Shown here in pieces: positions 50,156 to 60,000 of a stretch of DNA of 64,000 nt. Below the pieces are notes generated by a model. That model saw nothing but the letters and a program-made list of their open reading frames with translations, had not been told where the DNA came from and did not search any database. Every line of letters begins with the position of its first letter. The first letter of the stretch is position 1. The position numbers and the translations under genes were made by a program. Source of the DNA: a virus; the IMG/VR virus record IMGVR_UViG_3300025087_000036, positions 1-64,000 of that record. One strand, written 5' to 3'.

Positions 50156-50451
50156 AAAACAACAGCAAGCAGCAGCCATAGCTTTAGCTGCAAAAAAAAG
50201 GAAAGAAAGGGGCATCGGAGCTAACTGGTGCTGCGAAGGAAATGTATGATGGAATGGGGGTCAACGCTTCCGTTGATCATATAAAACCCATATCAAGATA
50301 TCCAGGTTTAACAAAAGATCCAAACAATGTCTGTTGGTGTGATGTTTCAATAAACACTTCAAAGAATGATCGTGAGCCGGATGAGTTTAAAGAAGAGATT
50401 AACACACTGGTTTTTTATGATGATTTACATAGGAGGAATAAAGACACATGA
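50139..50451 (+). pseudogene. Chimeric relic: DUF3008-like 5' part joined to an HNH C-terminal fragment
   Basis: ATG 50139 reads MPATSKKQQQAAAIALAAKK, the start of small DUF3008-type phage proteins. After A8 (50192-50199) the homologous sequence continues in another frame (GASELTGAAKEMYDGM), so one A is extra. At about 50251 the DUF3008 sequence switches, in that second frame, to the HNH C-terminus GVNASVDHIKPISRYP...NVCWCDVSINTSKNDR, matching the endonucleases at 19329 and 42093. The nuclease N-terminal half is missing. The gene is a recombination scar, not functional as either parent. Confidence 0.82.
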
Positions 50452-51158
50452 GTGTGAAACGATTAAAGGAATTGGCTGCTATCAATGAAGCAAAAGTTGA
50501 CCCAAAACATAAGAAGCTGTTTTATCAGTATGCAAAGGAGATACTTGAAAACCTAAAAAAACAAGGATATCATATTGGTAAAGATGACACTACTACTCAA
50601 TCTGTAATAGGTATATTTCAAAAAATGAGTCAATTCCAACGTGCAAAAATGCCCCAAGAATATAAACGAGTTCTACCAAAAAACTACGATGAGGTTTTGT
50701 TTACCAATGGAGATAAAAATACATACGATAGCGTCTATTGGTCAATGACAGATGCACAACAGTACACCATAGTAAAAAAGGCATTGTTTGGTTTTGATTT
50801 GGATGAAGAGTTGAATAGGATGAAAAATTTGTCTGGTATCAATGAAGAAACAGGTGGGGTTGATAAAAATAAATTGAAAGATCAACTTGAAAAGTATCTT
50901 GACAAGCTTAAAGCGTATCATGATGCAGACTACAAAAAGAATTATGATCGTCTTGAGCCACCAACATTTACAACCATGTGGGGGAAGAAATTCATTCGAG
51001 TTGTTAGGGTGCAACCTCATTCTAAGGCTGTCCATTGCTTTGTGGATATGGAGGGGAATATCTTTAAGGCTGCTGGATGGGCTGCCCCAGCAAAAGGAAT
51101 ACGGGGAAGTATTTTCGATCCAAAACCACCATTGGATGGTAGGGAGTTTTATAGATAG
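50448..51158 (+). CDS. Hypothetical structural-region protein, 236 aa
   Basis: ATGA overlap with the relic. N-terminus KRLKELAAINEAK carries the ELA(A/G)I element, and a second similar element is LNRMKNLSGINEE at ~130. The C-terminal ~100 residues (YKKNYDRLEPPTFTTMWGKK, VRVQPHSKAVHCFVDMEGNI, FKAAGWAAPAKGIRGSIFD) form a small domain common in T4-like phages as a separate 'unknown' protein. It looks like a fusion of two such units. Confidence 0.68.
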   Translation: MSVKRLKELAAINEAKVDPKHKKLFYQYAKEILENLKKQGYHIGKDDTTTQSVIGIFQKMSQFQRAKMPQEYKRVLPKNYDEVLFTNGDKNTYDSVYWSMTDAQQYTIVKKALFGFDLDEELNRMKNLSGINEETGGVDKNKLKDQLEKYLDKLKAYHDADYKKNYDRLEPPTFTTMWGKKFIRVVRVQPHSKAVHCFVDMEGNIFKAAGWAAPAKGIRGSIFDPKPPLDGREFYR

Positions 51159-51185
51159 GATGTAATGAATGGGGGTAGAAAATAG

Positions 51186-51356
51186 ATGACACAATTAGAG
51201 GTTAGCCTACGAGACTATGCCGCTGATTTGAGAAACAAGAATAAGATTGAATGGTTTCCAATTTTGTTATATGATATGCTGCAAGAGAATTTACCACAGG
51301 GGTTGATCATAAAATTGGGAGAGATTATTTTGAAAAACAAGGGAGCAGGAAAGTAA
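51186..51356 (+). CDS. Small hypothetical protein, 56 aa
   Basis: ATG 51186 behind GGGGGTAG. Helical (EVSLRDYAADLRNKNKIEWF; LLYDMLQENLPQG). Ends one base before the next ATG. Unknown. Confidence 0.55.
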   Translation: MTQLEVSLRDYAADLRNKNKIEWFPILLYDMLQENLPQGLIIKLGEIILKNKGAGK

Positions 51357-52784
51357 ATGAAAAAAATTGGAATATATTTGATTGGGTTGTTGGTTTTGAT
51401 GTTGACTAGTAGCTGTGCTAGCGCCCTGAATATCAGTGATTTGGTTGTTACTCAATCACCATATTTGGGGTTGGCGTTTCCTGGTGATGATGAAATTTAC
51501 TACCCATATGTGCAAGACGCTGGTGCAAAATTTTCTAGGATTGATGTGTATTGGTCATTGAGAGAACCAGTAACGGACAACAACTATGATTGGGATGGAC
51601 TTGATACTAGAGTTGGTTATCTTAACTCATATGGGATAGAAGCTGTGATGACCTTTGTTACAGACAACACAGCATCATGGGCAGCACCAATTGTTGATCC
51701 AGAAAAAGACGCATTGAACCAAGTTCCAGTTGATCTAAATGTTTGGGCAGACTTTGTTACTGACTGTGTGGAGAGGTATGACTTTGATGGGGTCAATGAT
51801 ATGCCAGTTGGAGCGTCCATGGTAAACAGATTTTTTTCTATAGCCAATGAGTGGCCAAACCAAGGGCATCAAGGCGGTGGTTGGGCAGGAACCACAGAGC
51901 AATTGATAGACTTCACCAACGCAACCTACGCTGGAATACAAGCAGCAAATACTGGTGGGAAACTTATCATGGGGGCTTGGTCTTCTGGAACATTCAACAA
52001 GATAGCCTGTGGAAATTTTTATCTTGATCACGGAATTTCTTGGGAGATAAGAGATTCAGATAACCTTGGTAATGTTGAAATAATCGATATCAACGATCTT
52101 ATTACAGACGCTTTCAGGGCAGAGGTTAGGGAAGCCTATAGGGTGTTGAATGAATCAACCTATGATTACTATGCAGTTCACCTATACGGACCAGTATCAG
52201 ACAACGCATATAGGATAGAATTCATAAAGGATCTTCTTCCAAATAAACCATTGGTATCTTTGGAGTGTGGTGGACCAAACAGAGCATATGATTCAAATAT
52301 CACAAACGATGAGCTATTCAATTATGCAATAGAAATGAACCTGGACAACATAGATAACGACATTGAGTTTAGCCTGTGGTTTAGACTAACCTCTCCAGAG
52401 CCATATGTCCCGGGTGGGACATTGACATGGGGCAACTCTTATGTACCATGGCTCAATTCAAGTGCGGTTCCTTTGACAGTTGCTAATGCTGCCAGAGGAT
52501 CATATTGGGCATACTTTATCCTAGCAGAGATGTTAGAAAATGCAACTAGCGTGGAAAAGATATCAGATGGAGTGTTTAAGGTGATAAGATCGGATGGAGA
52601 TATTATGGTTGGGTTCAATAGTGGTACAATGACCATGCCTGTTGGATTTGTTCCTGTGCAAAGAATAAACATATTGACTTCAAAACCAGGAACATATGAG
52701 GTTGGAACAACCCCTGCCGCCGAAGCTACTGTTAGCTTTGGGTCTTTGCCGGTAATAATAAGCGAAGTAATACTTGGAAACTGA
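51357..52784 (+). CDS. Secreted glycoside-hydrolase-like protein with lipoprotein signal
   Basis: 475 residues. MKKIGIYLIGLLVLMLTSSC is a lipoprotein signal (lipobox TSSC, Cys20). The rest reads as a TIM-barrel glycoside hydrolase of the GH5/GH39 type: AGAKFSRIDVYWSLREP, GIEAVMTFVTDN, FFSIANEWPNQGHQ (acid/base Glu in the 'NEW/NEP' position), KLIMGAWSSG, DYYAVHLYGPVS, KPLVSLECGGPN (nucleophile Glu), then a small beta domain. A lipoprotein among tail genes is odd: it may be exported to the cell surface, or be a depolymerase recruited with its signal. Confidence 0.75.
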   Translation: MKKIGIYLIGLLVLMLTSSCASALNISDLVVTQSPYLGLAFPGDDEIYYPYVQDAGAKFSRIDVYWSLREPVTDNNYDWDGLDTRVGYLNSYGIEAVMTFVTDNTASWAAPIVDPEKDALNQVPVDLNVWADFVTDCVERYDFDGVNDMPVGASMVNRFFSIANEWPNQGHQGGGWAGTTEQLIDFTNATYAGIQAANTGGKLIMGAWSSGTFNKIACGNFYLDHGISWEIRDSDNLGNVEIIDINDLITDAFRAEVREAYRVLNESTYDYYAVHLYGPVSDNAYRIEFIKDLLPNKPLVSLECGGPNRAYDSNITNDELFNYAIEMNLDNIDNDIEFSLWFRLTSPEPYVPGGTLTWGNSYVPWLNSSAVPLTVANAARGSYWAYFILAEMLENATSVEKISDGVFKVIRSDGDIMVGFNSGTMTMPVGFVPVQRINILTSKPGTYEVGTTPAAEATVSFGSLPVIISEVILGN

Positions 52785-52794
52785 GGTAAAATAT

Positions 52795-52945
52795 ATGCCG
52801 AGAGCTAATTTTGAAATGTGGATAAAGATATGTTCGAAGTGTAAGACTGAAAAGTCCATTAACCAATTTTCTTTAAAAAGGAAAAGAGCTTGATGCGTAT
52901 GTCTTTTATGGCGATTTGAAAACAAAGAGAGTAGGGGTAACATGA
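52795..52945 (+). pseudogene. HNH endonuclease relic with internal deletion
   Basis: ATG 52795 reads MPRANFEMWIKICSKCKTEK, SINQF..., the N-terminus of the HNH gene at 19329 (MPRANFE..VCSRCKIEK), and stops at TGA 52891. In another frame directly behind, ELDAYVFYGDLK matches the last residues of the 42093 gene (ELDTYVFYDRK). Everything between was deleted. The stop still overlaps the next ATG, as in intact copies. Confidence 0.88.
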
Positions 52946-55713
52946 AAAAAATTGGAATATATTTGATCGGGTTGTTGGTTTTGTCGTTTATCATAAGTTG
53001 TAACGTCCAGGACTACAACCTTAGAGTTATCCATGACATAGACAGAGAGTATGTGTCTATTGACAGCACAACTTATCACATGAACTGGAAATCACAAGCA
53101 TGGAGAGACAAGAATGTCAAGTATTTTTCTTCTGCTGGTGTGATCATAACCAACCCTTACAACGTATTCAAACACCCAGAGTGGATTAGATATATTGTGG
53201 ATGGGAATGGTGCCAACAACTTTGAGGGAGCCATTTTGGTTGAGTACGATCCCCAATACATAAACATTGATTGGATGTCACAGCCAACTGGAACCTTTGA
53301 GGGTGACATATTTGATCACTTTGTACAAAGTAATAACACCTATTTGTTGAGAGATGAAAACAATGAGATTGTGTTTGTTGATCCAAACTATATCATCAAA
53401 CCATCTGCTTTTGCCAATTCAACTTTCAAGCTAGAGCTAACAGACATTTTTACTACATACTTCGATACTCTTCATGTTTATCTTGGTGAGCCTGCCCATG
53501 TGACCTATGGGTATTGTTTTCCAGACTATAACTGGCAAGACTACGGACCAATTTCTGTGCTGACGCCAACATTGGTTGATCCATTTGAGCTTGGTAAAAC
53601 CTATGACCAATACACGTTGGCTGAAAAGTCTGCCAACTTTCACCCATATCAAAACAACATTGTGGACACCATGAACAATGCTGGGTGCCTTATCATTCGT
53701 GGGGATAGGTTTGAACATGAAACCCCTAGTGCTTCTTTGTTAGCTACCAAGGATATCAATGGGGTATTTTTTGAAGACGTTGATTTTTCATCTATGCTTA
53801 GTGTTATTGATAAGGCAACATCTTATAGGACAGCTTTTACACCAGCAACAGAAAATCAGTCGTTGTTATTGGTTGCTGGAATAAAGACGGACTTGTATCA
53901 CACACCATCGCTATACAACCAAGCAAGACTTTTTCAAAGTATGCTAAATGGGGGAATATACTTTACCCCTGGGTATGATGGAACAAAGTATGAAAACTTT
54001 CCAGACCAACAACTTGCGGATTGGTGGTTGAGATCTAGTGATGATAAGAATTGGGGGGCTCATCACATGAACCCAACCTATGTTAGTATTGCTGCTACCC
54101 CAAGAAAAGTAACCGATAGGACTGTTTATAATACAGTGTTAAACCTCGGGCACCCAGCGTATGTTCATTGGCACTACCAAGATTTTTCTGCCGATGCTAC
54201 GATAGACTATGATACAGCAGCCTTGAATGATGCTACCGTTATAAACACTCATGCCTTTAGGGAATATGATCCTCAATATCCAGAAACAGCTTGGATAGAC
54301 TATGTGGATAATGTCAGAGAGATAAACCCAGATTTTGTTAATATCATATACACAAGCGTTCACCCAAGAATAGAATGGGCGTCCTGGAGCAACGAGAGCC
54401 TGCCAGGGAGACTTTGGAACACTATGGATAGAATCGATCAACGTATGATTAATGAACAAGGAAAGCCATATGGGGCTTGGTTGCGTGACATAGAAGGAAA
54501 TATTGTTTTGAATTATTCGGAAGTCACAAGGATCATAAACCCTTATGCTGTGTATGATGGCATAGCTGATTCCCTTGCCGCTGTTATTGTTGATGAGTTA
54601 GATGGTCTTACCAATGACAGGGAATATACTGGAATATTCATTGATTGGTTAGATAACGGATACCCAAATTGGGCTTGTGCTGGAGATAATTGTTACATGG
54701 GTGTGGGAACCATTGGTATTGACATGGATGGAGACACCATACCATACAAGGATACTAGTGGGTTGAACCCAGATACAGATGAATCAATAGGCTATGCTTT
54801 GTTCTGCCAATCATACCTTGAGGCACTAAGGAACGAGTTTGCAGAACGTGGCATGGCAAATAGACTTATTGTTACCAATGGAACTTATGTTAGATACAAT
54901 CAAGCCGGGGCAGATTTGGTTGAGGGTATGATGTGGGAGGGTTTCAATATTTACACACCAGGAACAGCTAGTGAATCAAATTGGGATTTTGCAATAAATG
55001 ATGTGGCTAATATGTTCACAAATTCATTATTGAATCCACCGTTTATCGCTTTTCAGGCAACAGCATATGATACAAGCACAGGAAGATTTGTGGCCCCAAT
55101 AGCAATGGCTGGAAATGGTTGGGCAAATGTTCATGAAGCTAGTGATATGGTTGGACAGACAACAATGTTTGGTCTATCTGAAAGACTGCCTGCTGCGGGT
55201 GCGCTTGTGTCAAAAGAATACATTGATGTTGGCAATCCTGCAACAACTCTTGATGATACCATTCATACCGTGTTTGAAAACTATGAGACATATTCAGTAA
55301 TAAAGGTTGATGCAATTACTCCTTGGCCATACCTAGCCATATCAGGAACGGACACTTTGAGTGTTGGTGGTGGTTGGAGGTTGGTTGTAGACGAGACTGA
55401 TCCAACCCTTAGTGGTGTTGATGCTATATGTGCTGCCGGCGGTGATCAACAGTCAGTATATGCCTTTGCAAGTGAACCCATATACTTCAAAACTAGATAT
55501 GGCAGCGGGTCACAACTTAACAAAATTGTACTTGGCTCTTGGTCTGCTTATTCTGGAACATTAACAAGCACCGTGAATTATATTGTGAGTGTAATTTCAC
55601 TACCAGCAAATTACTTTTGGAAGGTAGAAATTATGGCTAAGGATGCTGTTGGAAATGAGAGTATTGTATATTCGGATTATTTCCAAGTAACGGTTAGTGG
55701 AGATTGCCCATAG
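52942..55713 (+). CDS. Large secreted glycoside-hydrolase-like protein
   Basis: 923 residues with signal MKKIGIYLIGLLVLSFIISC, sharing its first 14 residues and almost all of the first 42 bases with the gene at 51357. The middle resembles a putative alpha-glycosidase-type TIM barrel (INPDFVNIIYTSVHP, YTGIFIDWLDNGYPNWAC with Asp, NRLIVTNGTYVRYNQAGADL, GMMWEGFN). The C-terminal ~120 residues are an Ig-like domain (DETDPTLSGVDAICAAGGDQ, KVEIMAKDAVGNES). Probably a surface polysaccharide-active enzyme or adhesin; lipobox-like ISC suggests lipidation. Confidence 0.68.
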   Translation: MKKIGIYLIGLLVLSFIISCNVQDYNLRVIHDIDREYVSIDSTTYHMNWKSQAWRDKNVKYFSSAGVIITNPYNVFKHPEWIRYIVDGNGANNFEGAILVEYDPQYINIDWMSQPTGTFEGDIFDHFVQSNNTYLLRDENNEIVFVDPNYIIKPSAFANSTFKLELTDIFTTYFDTLHVYLGEPAHVTYGYCFPDYNWQDYGPISVLTPTLVDPFELGKTYDQYTLAEKSANFHPYQNNIVDTMNNAGCLIIRGDRFEHETPSASLLATKDINGVFFEDVDFSSMLSVIDKATSYRTAFTPATENQSLLLVAGIKTDLYHTPSLYNQARLFQSMLNGGIYFTPGYDGTKYENFPDQQLADWWLRSSDDKNWGAHHMNPTYVSIAATPRKVTDRTVYNTVLNLGHPAYVHWHYQDFSADATIDYDTAALNDATVINTHAFREYDPQYPETAWIDYVDNVREINPDFVNIIYTSVHPRIEWASWSNESLPGRLWNTMDRIDQRMINEQGKPYGAWLRDIEGNIVLNYSEVTRIINPYAVYDGIADSLAAVIVDELDGLTNDREYTGIFIDWLDNGYPNWACAGDNCYMGVGTIGIDMDGDTIPYKDTSGLNPDTDESIGYALFCQSYLEALRNEFAERGMANRLIVTNGTYVRYNQAGADLVEGMMWEGFNIYTPGTASESNWDFAINDVANMFTNSLLNPPFIAFQATAYDTSTGRFVAPIAMAGNGWANVHEASDMVGQTTMFGLSERLPAAGALVSKEYIDVGNPATTLDDTIHTVFENYETYSVIKVDAITPWPYLAISGTDTLSVGGGWRLVVDETDPTLSGVDAICAAGGDQQSVYAFASEPIYFKTRYGSGSQLNKIVLGSWSAYSGTLTSTVNYIVSVISLPANYFWKVEIMAKDAVGNESIVYSDYFQVTVSGDCP

Positions 55714-55718
55714 TTTGA

Positions 55719-55725
55719 TATTTAT
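55719..55725 (+). promoter_or_regulatory. TATTTAT late-promoter-like box before adhesin genes
   Basis: TTTGATATTTATCTGT, identical to the 16857 box; 22 bases before ATG 55747, with TTGGAG between. Confidence 0.6.
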
Positions 55726-55746
55726 CTGTAACACATTGGAGAATAA

Positions 55747-57072
55747 ATGGCAAGATATAGAATATACCCAACAAAGAACACCACGATTATGGAGAATAAA
55801 CCAACCCATAATACTGGGAGAAATGAAGTTTCAGAGTTGTGGTATGGCGTCGATGGTATAACCAGACTTTTGATGAGATTTGACACAGAGGATTATGTTG
55901 CCAAGTATGATGAAAACTTGGTCCCCCACATAACTGCAATAACGGCTTCTTTGGTGTTACCAAACTGTTATCCAACCTTTGAGTCGTCTGAATATTCGGA
56001 CGCTGTTCAAGCATCAAGTGTAAACCTGTTGGTTAAGCTAGTACAGCAAGATTGGGATGAAGGTAATGGACACGATTTTGTTGGGTATGAAATGGACACT
56101 GGATATGCTTCTTGGTATTCTGCAACATCAAACACCGATTGGGCAGCAGATGGTGGGGACTTTGTTTACACTGTGTTTAGTGGGCATATTGACAAGGGAT
56201 ATGAGAATTTTTCCGGTGATGTAACAGATGAAATCCAATTATGGAATGCTTTTACCGGGACAGATTTTGGTGTTGGTATCATGTATTCCGCAAACACGGA
56301 AGCTTTGTCAGCAGATGCCAGGACTGTGCTTAAGTTCTATACTAGACACACTAACACATACAACCTGCCATATATACAGTTTGATTGGGATAATCAGGTA
56401 ACAGACCAAAGAGATGAAATTTATACTGGGGTGAGCAAGCGACTATACCTATACACCAAGAAAAGTGGAACCTTTGATAACGTTTACTCTGCTAACTCCG
56501 TGGTTGTTACCTATAGCGCAAGTGGTGGGGTGTCAGGCTGGACAGCAACAATCATAAACAACCCGATGGAAGGTATGTATTATGTTGACTATACATCACC
56601 AGGACCAGCTAGTGCTGGCACGATTATAACAGATACCTGGAATGTTACTTATGAAAATGGTATGGATACATCAAGTGTGGTGCAAACTGGATTGGTGAAA
56701 AGTGTGTCCTCTGTTTGGTCAACCGATGCTTCTACTGTTATAGATCCATCCGATTATGATGTGTCTATCCCAGATATTAAGCCAGAATACAAACAGGGGT
56801 CCAGGGTGTTTTTGGAAGTACAAAACCTAACCAACTATACCACAACAAAAAACGTATTGAAAACAATGGAGTATTGGGTGTACCTAAAGGATGGAATCCT
56901 AAAGACAGAAATGATACCTTGGGAAGGTGTGTCATATACCCAGGATGAAAACTTTATCATGTTCGATACACAATGGTTTATAACAGGGTGTACCTATGGG
57001 GTTGAATTTAGATACAACGTGGACGGTGCTTTGATCTATACGGAAAACGAAAGAACATTCAAGGTGGTATGA
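55747..57072 (+). CDS. Tail fiber/adhesin-like protein, 441 aa
   Basis: N-terminal ~200 residues look like a DNRLRE-type beta-sandwich: YRIYPTKNTTIMENKPTHNT, ITRLLMRFDTEDYV, VNLLVKLVQQDWDEGNGHDF, then a second beta domain (KRLYLYTKKSGTFDNVYSAN) and a C-terminal one. No coiled coil or peptidase motif. By position and composition it is a component of the host-recognition apparatus. Overlaps the next gene. Confidence 0.68.
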   Translation: MARYRIYPTKNTTIMENKPTHNTGRNEVSELWYGVDGITRLLMRFDTEDYVAKYDENLVPHITAITASLVLPNCYPTFESSEYSDAVQASSVNLLVKLVQQDWDEGNGHDFVGYEMDTGYASWYSATSNTDWAADGGDFVYTVFSGHIDKGYENFSGDVTDEIQLWNAFTGTDFGVGIMYSANTEALSADARTVLKFYTRHTNTYNLPYIQFDWDNQVTDQRDEIYTGVSKRLYLYTKKSGTFDNVYSANSVVVTYSASGGVSGWTATIINNPMEGMYYVDYTSPGPASAGTIITDTWNVTYENGMDTSSVVQTGLVKSVSSVWSTDASTVIDPSDYDVSIPDIKPEYKQGSRVFLEVQNLTNYTTTKNVLKTMEYWVYLKDGILKTEMIPWEGVSYTQDENFIMFDTQWFITGCTYGVEFRYNVDGALIYTENERTFKVV

Positions 57073-60000
57073 TGCTAACAAATTTGAAGAGAGAATTCTT
57101 ATACAACGACAGCAACAAGGTGATACCAATTCAGCTATTGAAAATGAGCTATGGCATCGCAGTTGAGAACCCAGACTTATCCATAATCGGTGGCGTTGAT
57201 ACAAGTAAATTAGATGTCAACTTGAACACAGAAACATCCATAGGGTATTTGATTGATATTGAGAGGGATGTCATCACAGAATCACAACCTGCTGGATCGG
57301 ACGGAAGCATAAATTTCCAGAGACTAGAAAGAGGAAAGAGATATTGGGTATATCTTGTTAGCAAAAGTCATGATGATGGATACATAACTGCAACAGGAGT
57401 TAGCGATAGTGAATCTCAAAGTGGAAGGAGAGTTTTTACTTTCAGGGAAGGTGGAGAGGTTGTTACCATTGATCTTGTTCTAAGTGCAAATGAAAATGAT
57501 AACACCCAATGGTACAACTATGCCGGATCATATCAGGGGGAGTTAATATTCTATCCAGAAAGTGTGGACTATTCGGATACCCTAAATGAGATATTGGGAA
57601 ACATGGATAGAATGGAAGGAAGCTTATTATCTGCCATTGCAGGAATTCCGGGTGGTGGCACAGATCCAATTGCCCCTCCAATTGTTATAGTACCACATAT
57701 AGATCCAACGGCTACGTCTTTACCAAGCAGCGGAGGAACGATAACTTTTCATGACGTTACCGAAAACACAACAAGTAGAGAGTGGAAATTTGCCGGTGGT
57801 AATCCTGCTTCTTCAACCTCAAAGGATGTAACTGTATCATACCAAAAAAACGATACAACCAACAATATAGTTAATCTAGTGGAGCTTAAAGCAATAGCAG
57901 CAGATGGAACCTTTAAGACAACATCCATAAATATTACTATTTCCAAAAAAACCATACTGCAAGTTCCGGTTCTAAAGTTTAGTGTTAGGAAACAGGGAAG
58001 CACAGACACAACTGTCAGAGCCTTTTTATACAATGATAATATAGAATTCATTAACACATCAACCAATACAACAGATGTTAAAGAGTGGATATGGGATTTT
58101 GATGATGGTGGTTTGCCACATTCAACAACAGACATGCTTAAACCATTTGTGTATGATTATGAAGAACCAGCAGACCATTCTGCTTCTTCGCATAGACCAT
58201 ACCTTACTGCTGTGCTTCAGGATGGGGCAAGATATACATCAAATCCAATTTGGATAAATATTTTTCCAACCACAATTCCAACACCTGTTTTAGGAACAAT
58301 GGTTAGTACTGGCGGAACATATTACGATGTTCGTGGTGGGGCAGGCAATGTGATTGATGAATACCCAACCACCATTGTTTTTGTGTGTAGAACTTCATCA
58401 AATACACAATACAAATTTGAGTTAGTATCAAATGATCCCTCTGATCCAAAAGTTACACGAAACTATTCTACCGATGCTTCTTTTTCTTGGGGTGTTGGAA
58501 CCCCAACTTTTGTGGCAGATAGATTAACTAAAATATATTACCTTAAGATAGATGTGAAACGAGTTGTTGCTGGTATTCCAGATGCTTTTTCCACCGATAC
58601 TATTACAAACATAATAACATTGACTAATCCAGATACATCCATATCTAATTTCGAAGAAGTGTATATTGCAAAAATTGGTAGAAAATGGGCAAACCCAATC
58701 CCCCCATATCCATATTATCCTCCAGGACAAACAGTTACTACGGTTGATCCAGCTAGAATTTCTGCTGATATATCTGTAATGAATATGTCTGTTCCTGGGG
58801 TTCAATTTTCTCGTCCTGGCGGGGCACCAACTTTTGACAAGTATCAATGGGTGTTGCTTAAATTTAAAAATCCAGATGGGATACCGTATTCTGAATACCC
58901 AAATTTAGGTCCATTGGGAACCAAAAAAATAATTAGACTACAGGCTCAACTTTATGGAAGGTCATACAACACACCATATACTTGGTTTAGGTATGTGTTT
59001 TATGATGAGGCAGATGCGCTGGTTAGAAATGGGATATCCATTGATGGGAAAAGATATACCTTTTCTATCGTTTATAGCATAGATGCTATTCCATATTATG
59101 CCTATGAGGATGGTCCAGAGCATCTTGTAAATGCCAGAGATAAAATAACATTGATGTGGCACCCAAGCGATAGTTCGGAAGACCCAAACTACAATATGTA
59201 TGATCTGTTTTCTGATAATGAATTGAGTCACGAGCCACACATTACCAATGGTTGGAAATATGTAATGGGGCAAGGTGGATCTTATTCACATGAGGGGGCA
59301 GATTTTTATGGTGTAAAGCCTGGGATACTAGCATCTCATTCAGAGTCAAAAAGTCTGGGAACAGGGTCTTTTGGTGTTGACAATCCATTTGTTGTTACAC
59401 AAACCACGGATAAGTCTGGTGAACTTCCTGTGCATTATAACACACAGGAGGCTGGACAGTTAGCAATCTTGATGAACATTAGGTTCCTTAAAAACATGCT
59501 AAAGTCGGTTGATGATAATATGTGGGGGACCATAAATAACACCAATAGGGTAATCATGGATTCTATCGTTGAGATAAAGGGAAACCTATCCAATCAGACG
59601 AATAGCATATTCAACATTACCAATGCCAATGTGTCTCCTGCAAATGTTAGTGTGACGTACAAAAGATTACCGGGGTTTGATTGGCAACCAATGACAACTT
59701 CTGTTAATAATGGCGATGTTGCAATGCTTAACCTAACCAATGTTGAAGACTTCAACTCGCCAGGGAAATACACAATCAAGGTTGAGCCAGTTAGGATATT
59801 GGCTAAGGTGGATAGAGTTGTTGATGGTGTTGTGTATGTGAAGGATGACTTGAATGGGTACACAACAAAGAACACTTTTTATGGATGGAACATACAGTTT
59901 ATGGATCAAAACCTAGTGAAGCTTGGTGATCCAAAAGTTGTGGTTGGGTCTTATTACAAAGATTCAGAACAAAGACTGCAAGTGTCCCCAAATATTGAGG

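Noticed and set aside
983-50451. All frame breaks being homopolymer sequencing errors
   Set aside because: This could explain the G4, T10 and A8 sites, but not TAGCTTAC, TAGGC, TGAAGGCTT or the GAT-TGA site, nor the restriction to gene starts. It remains the main alternative for the three homopolymer sites.
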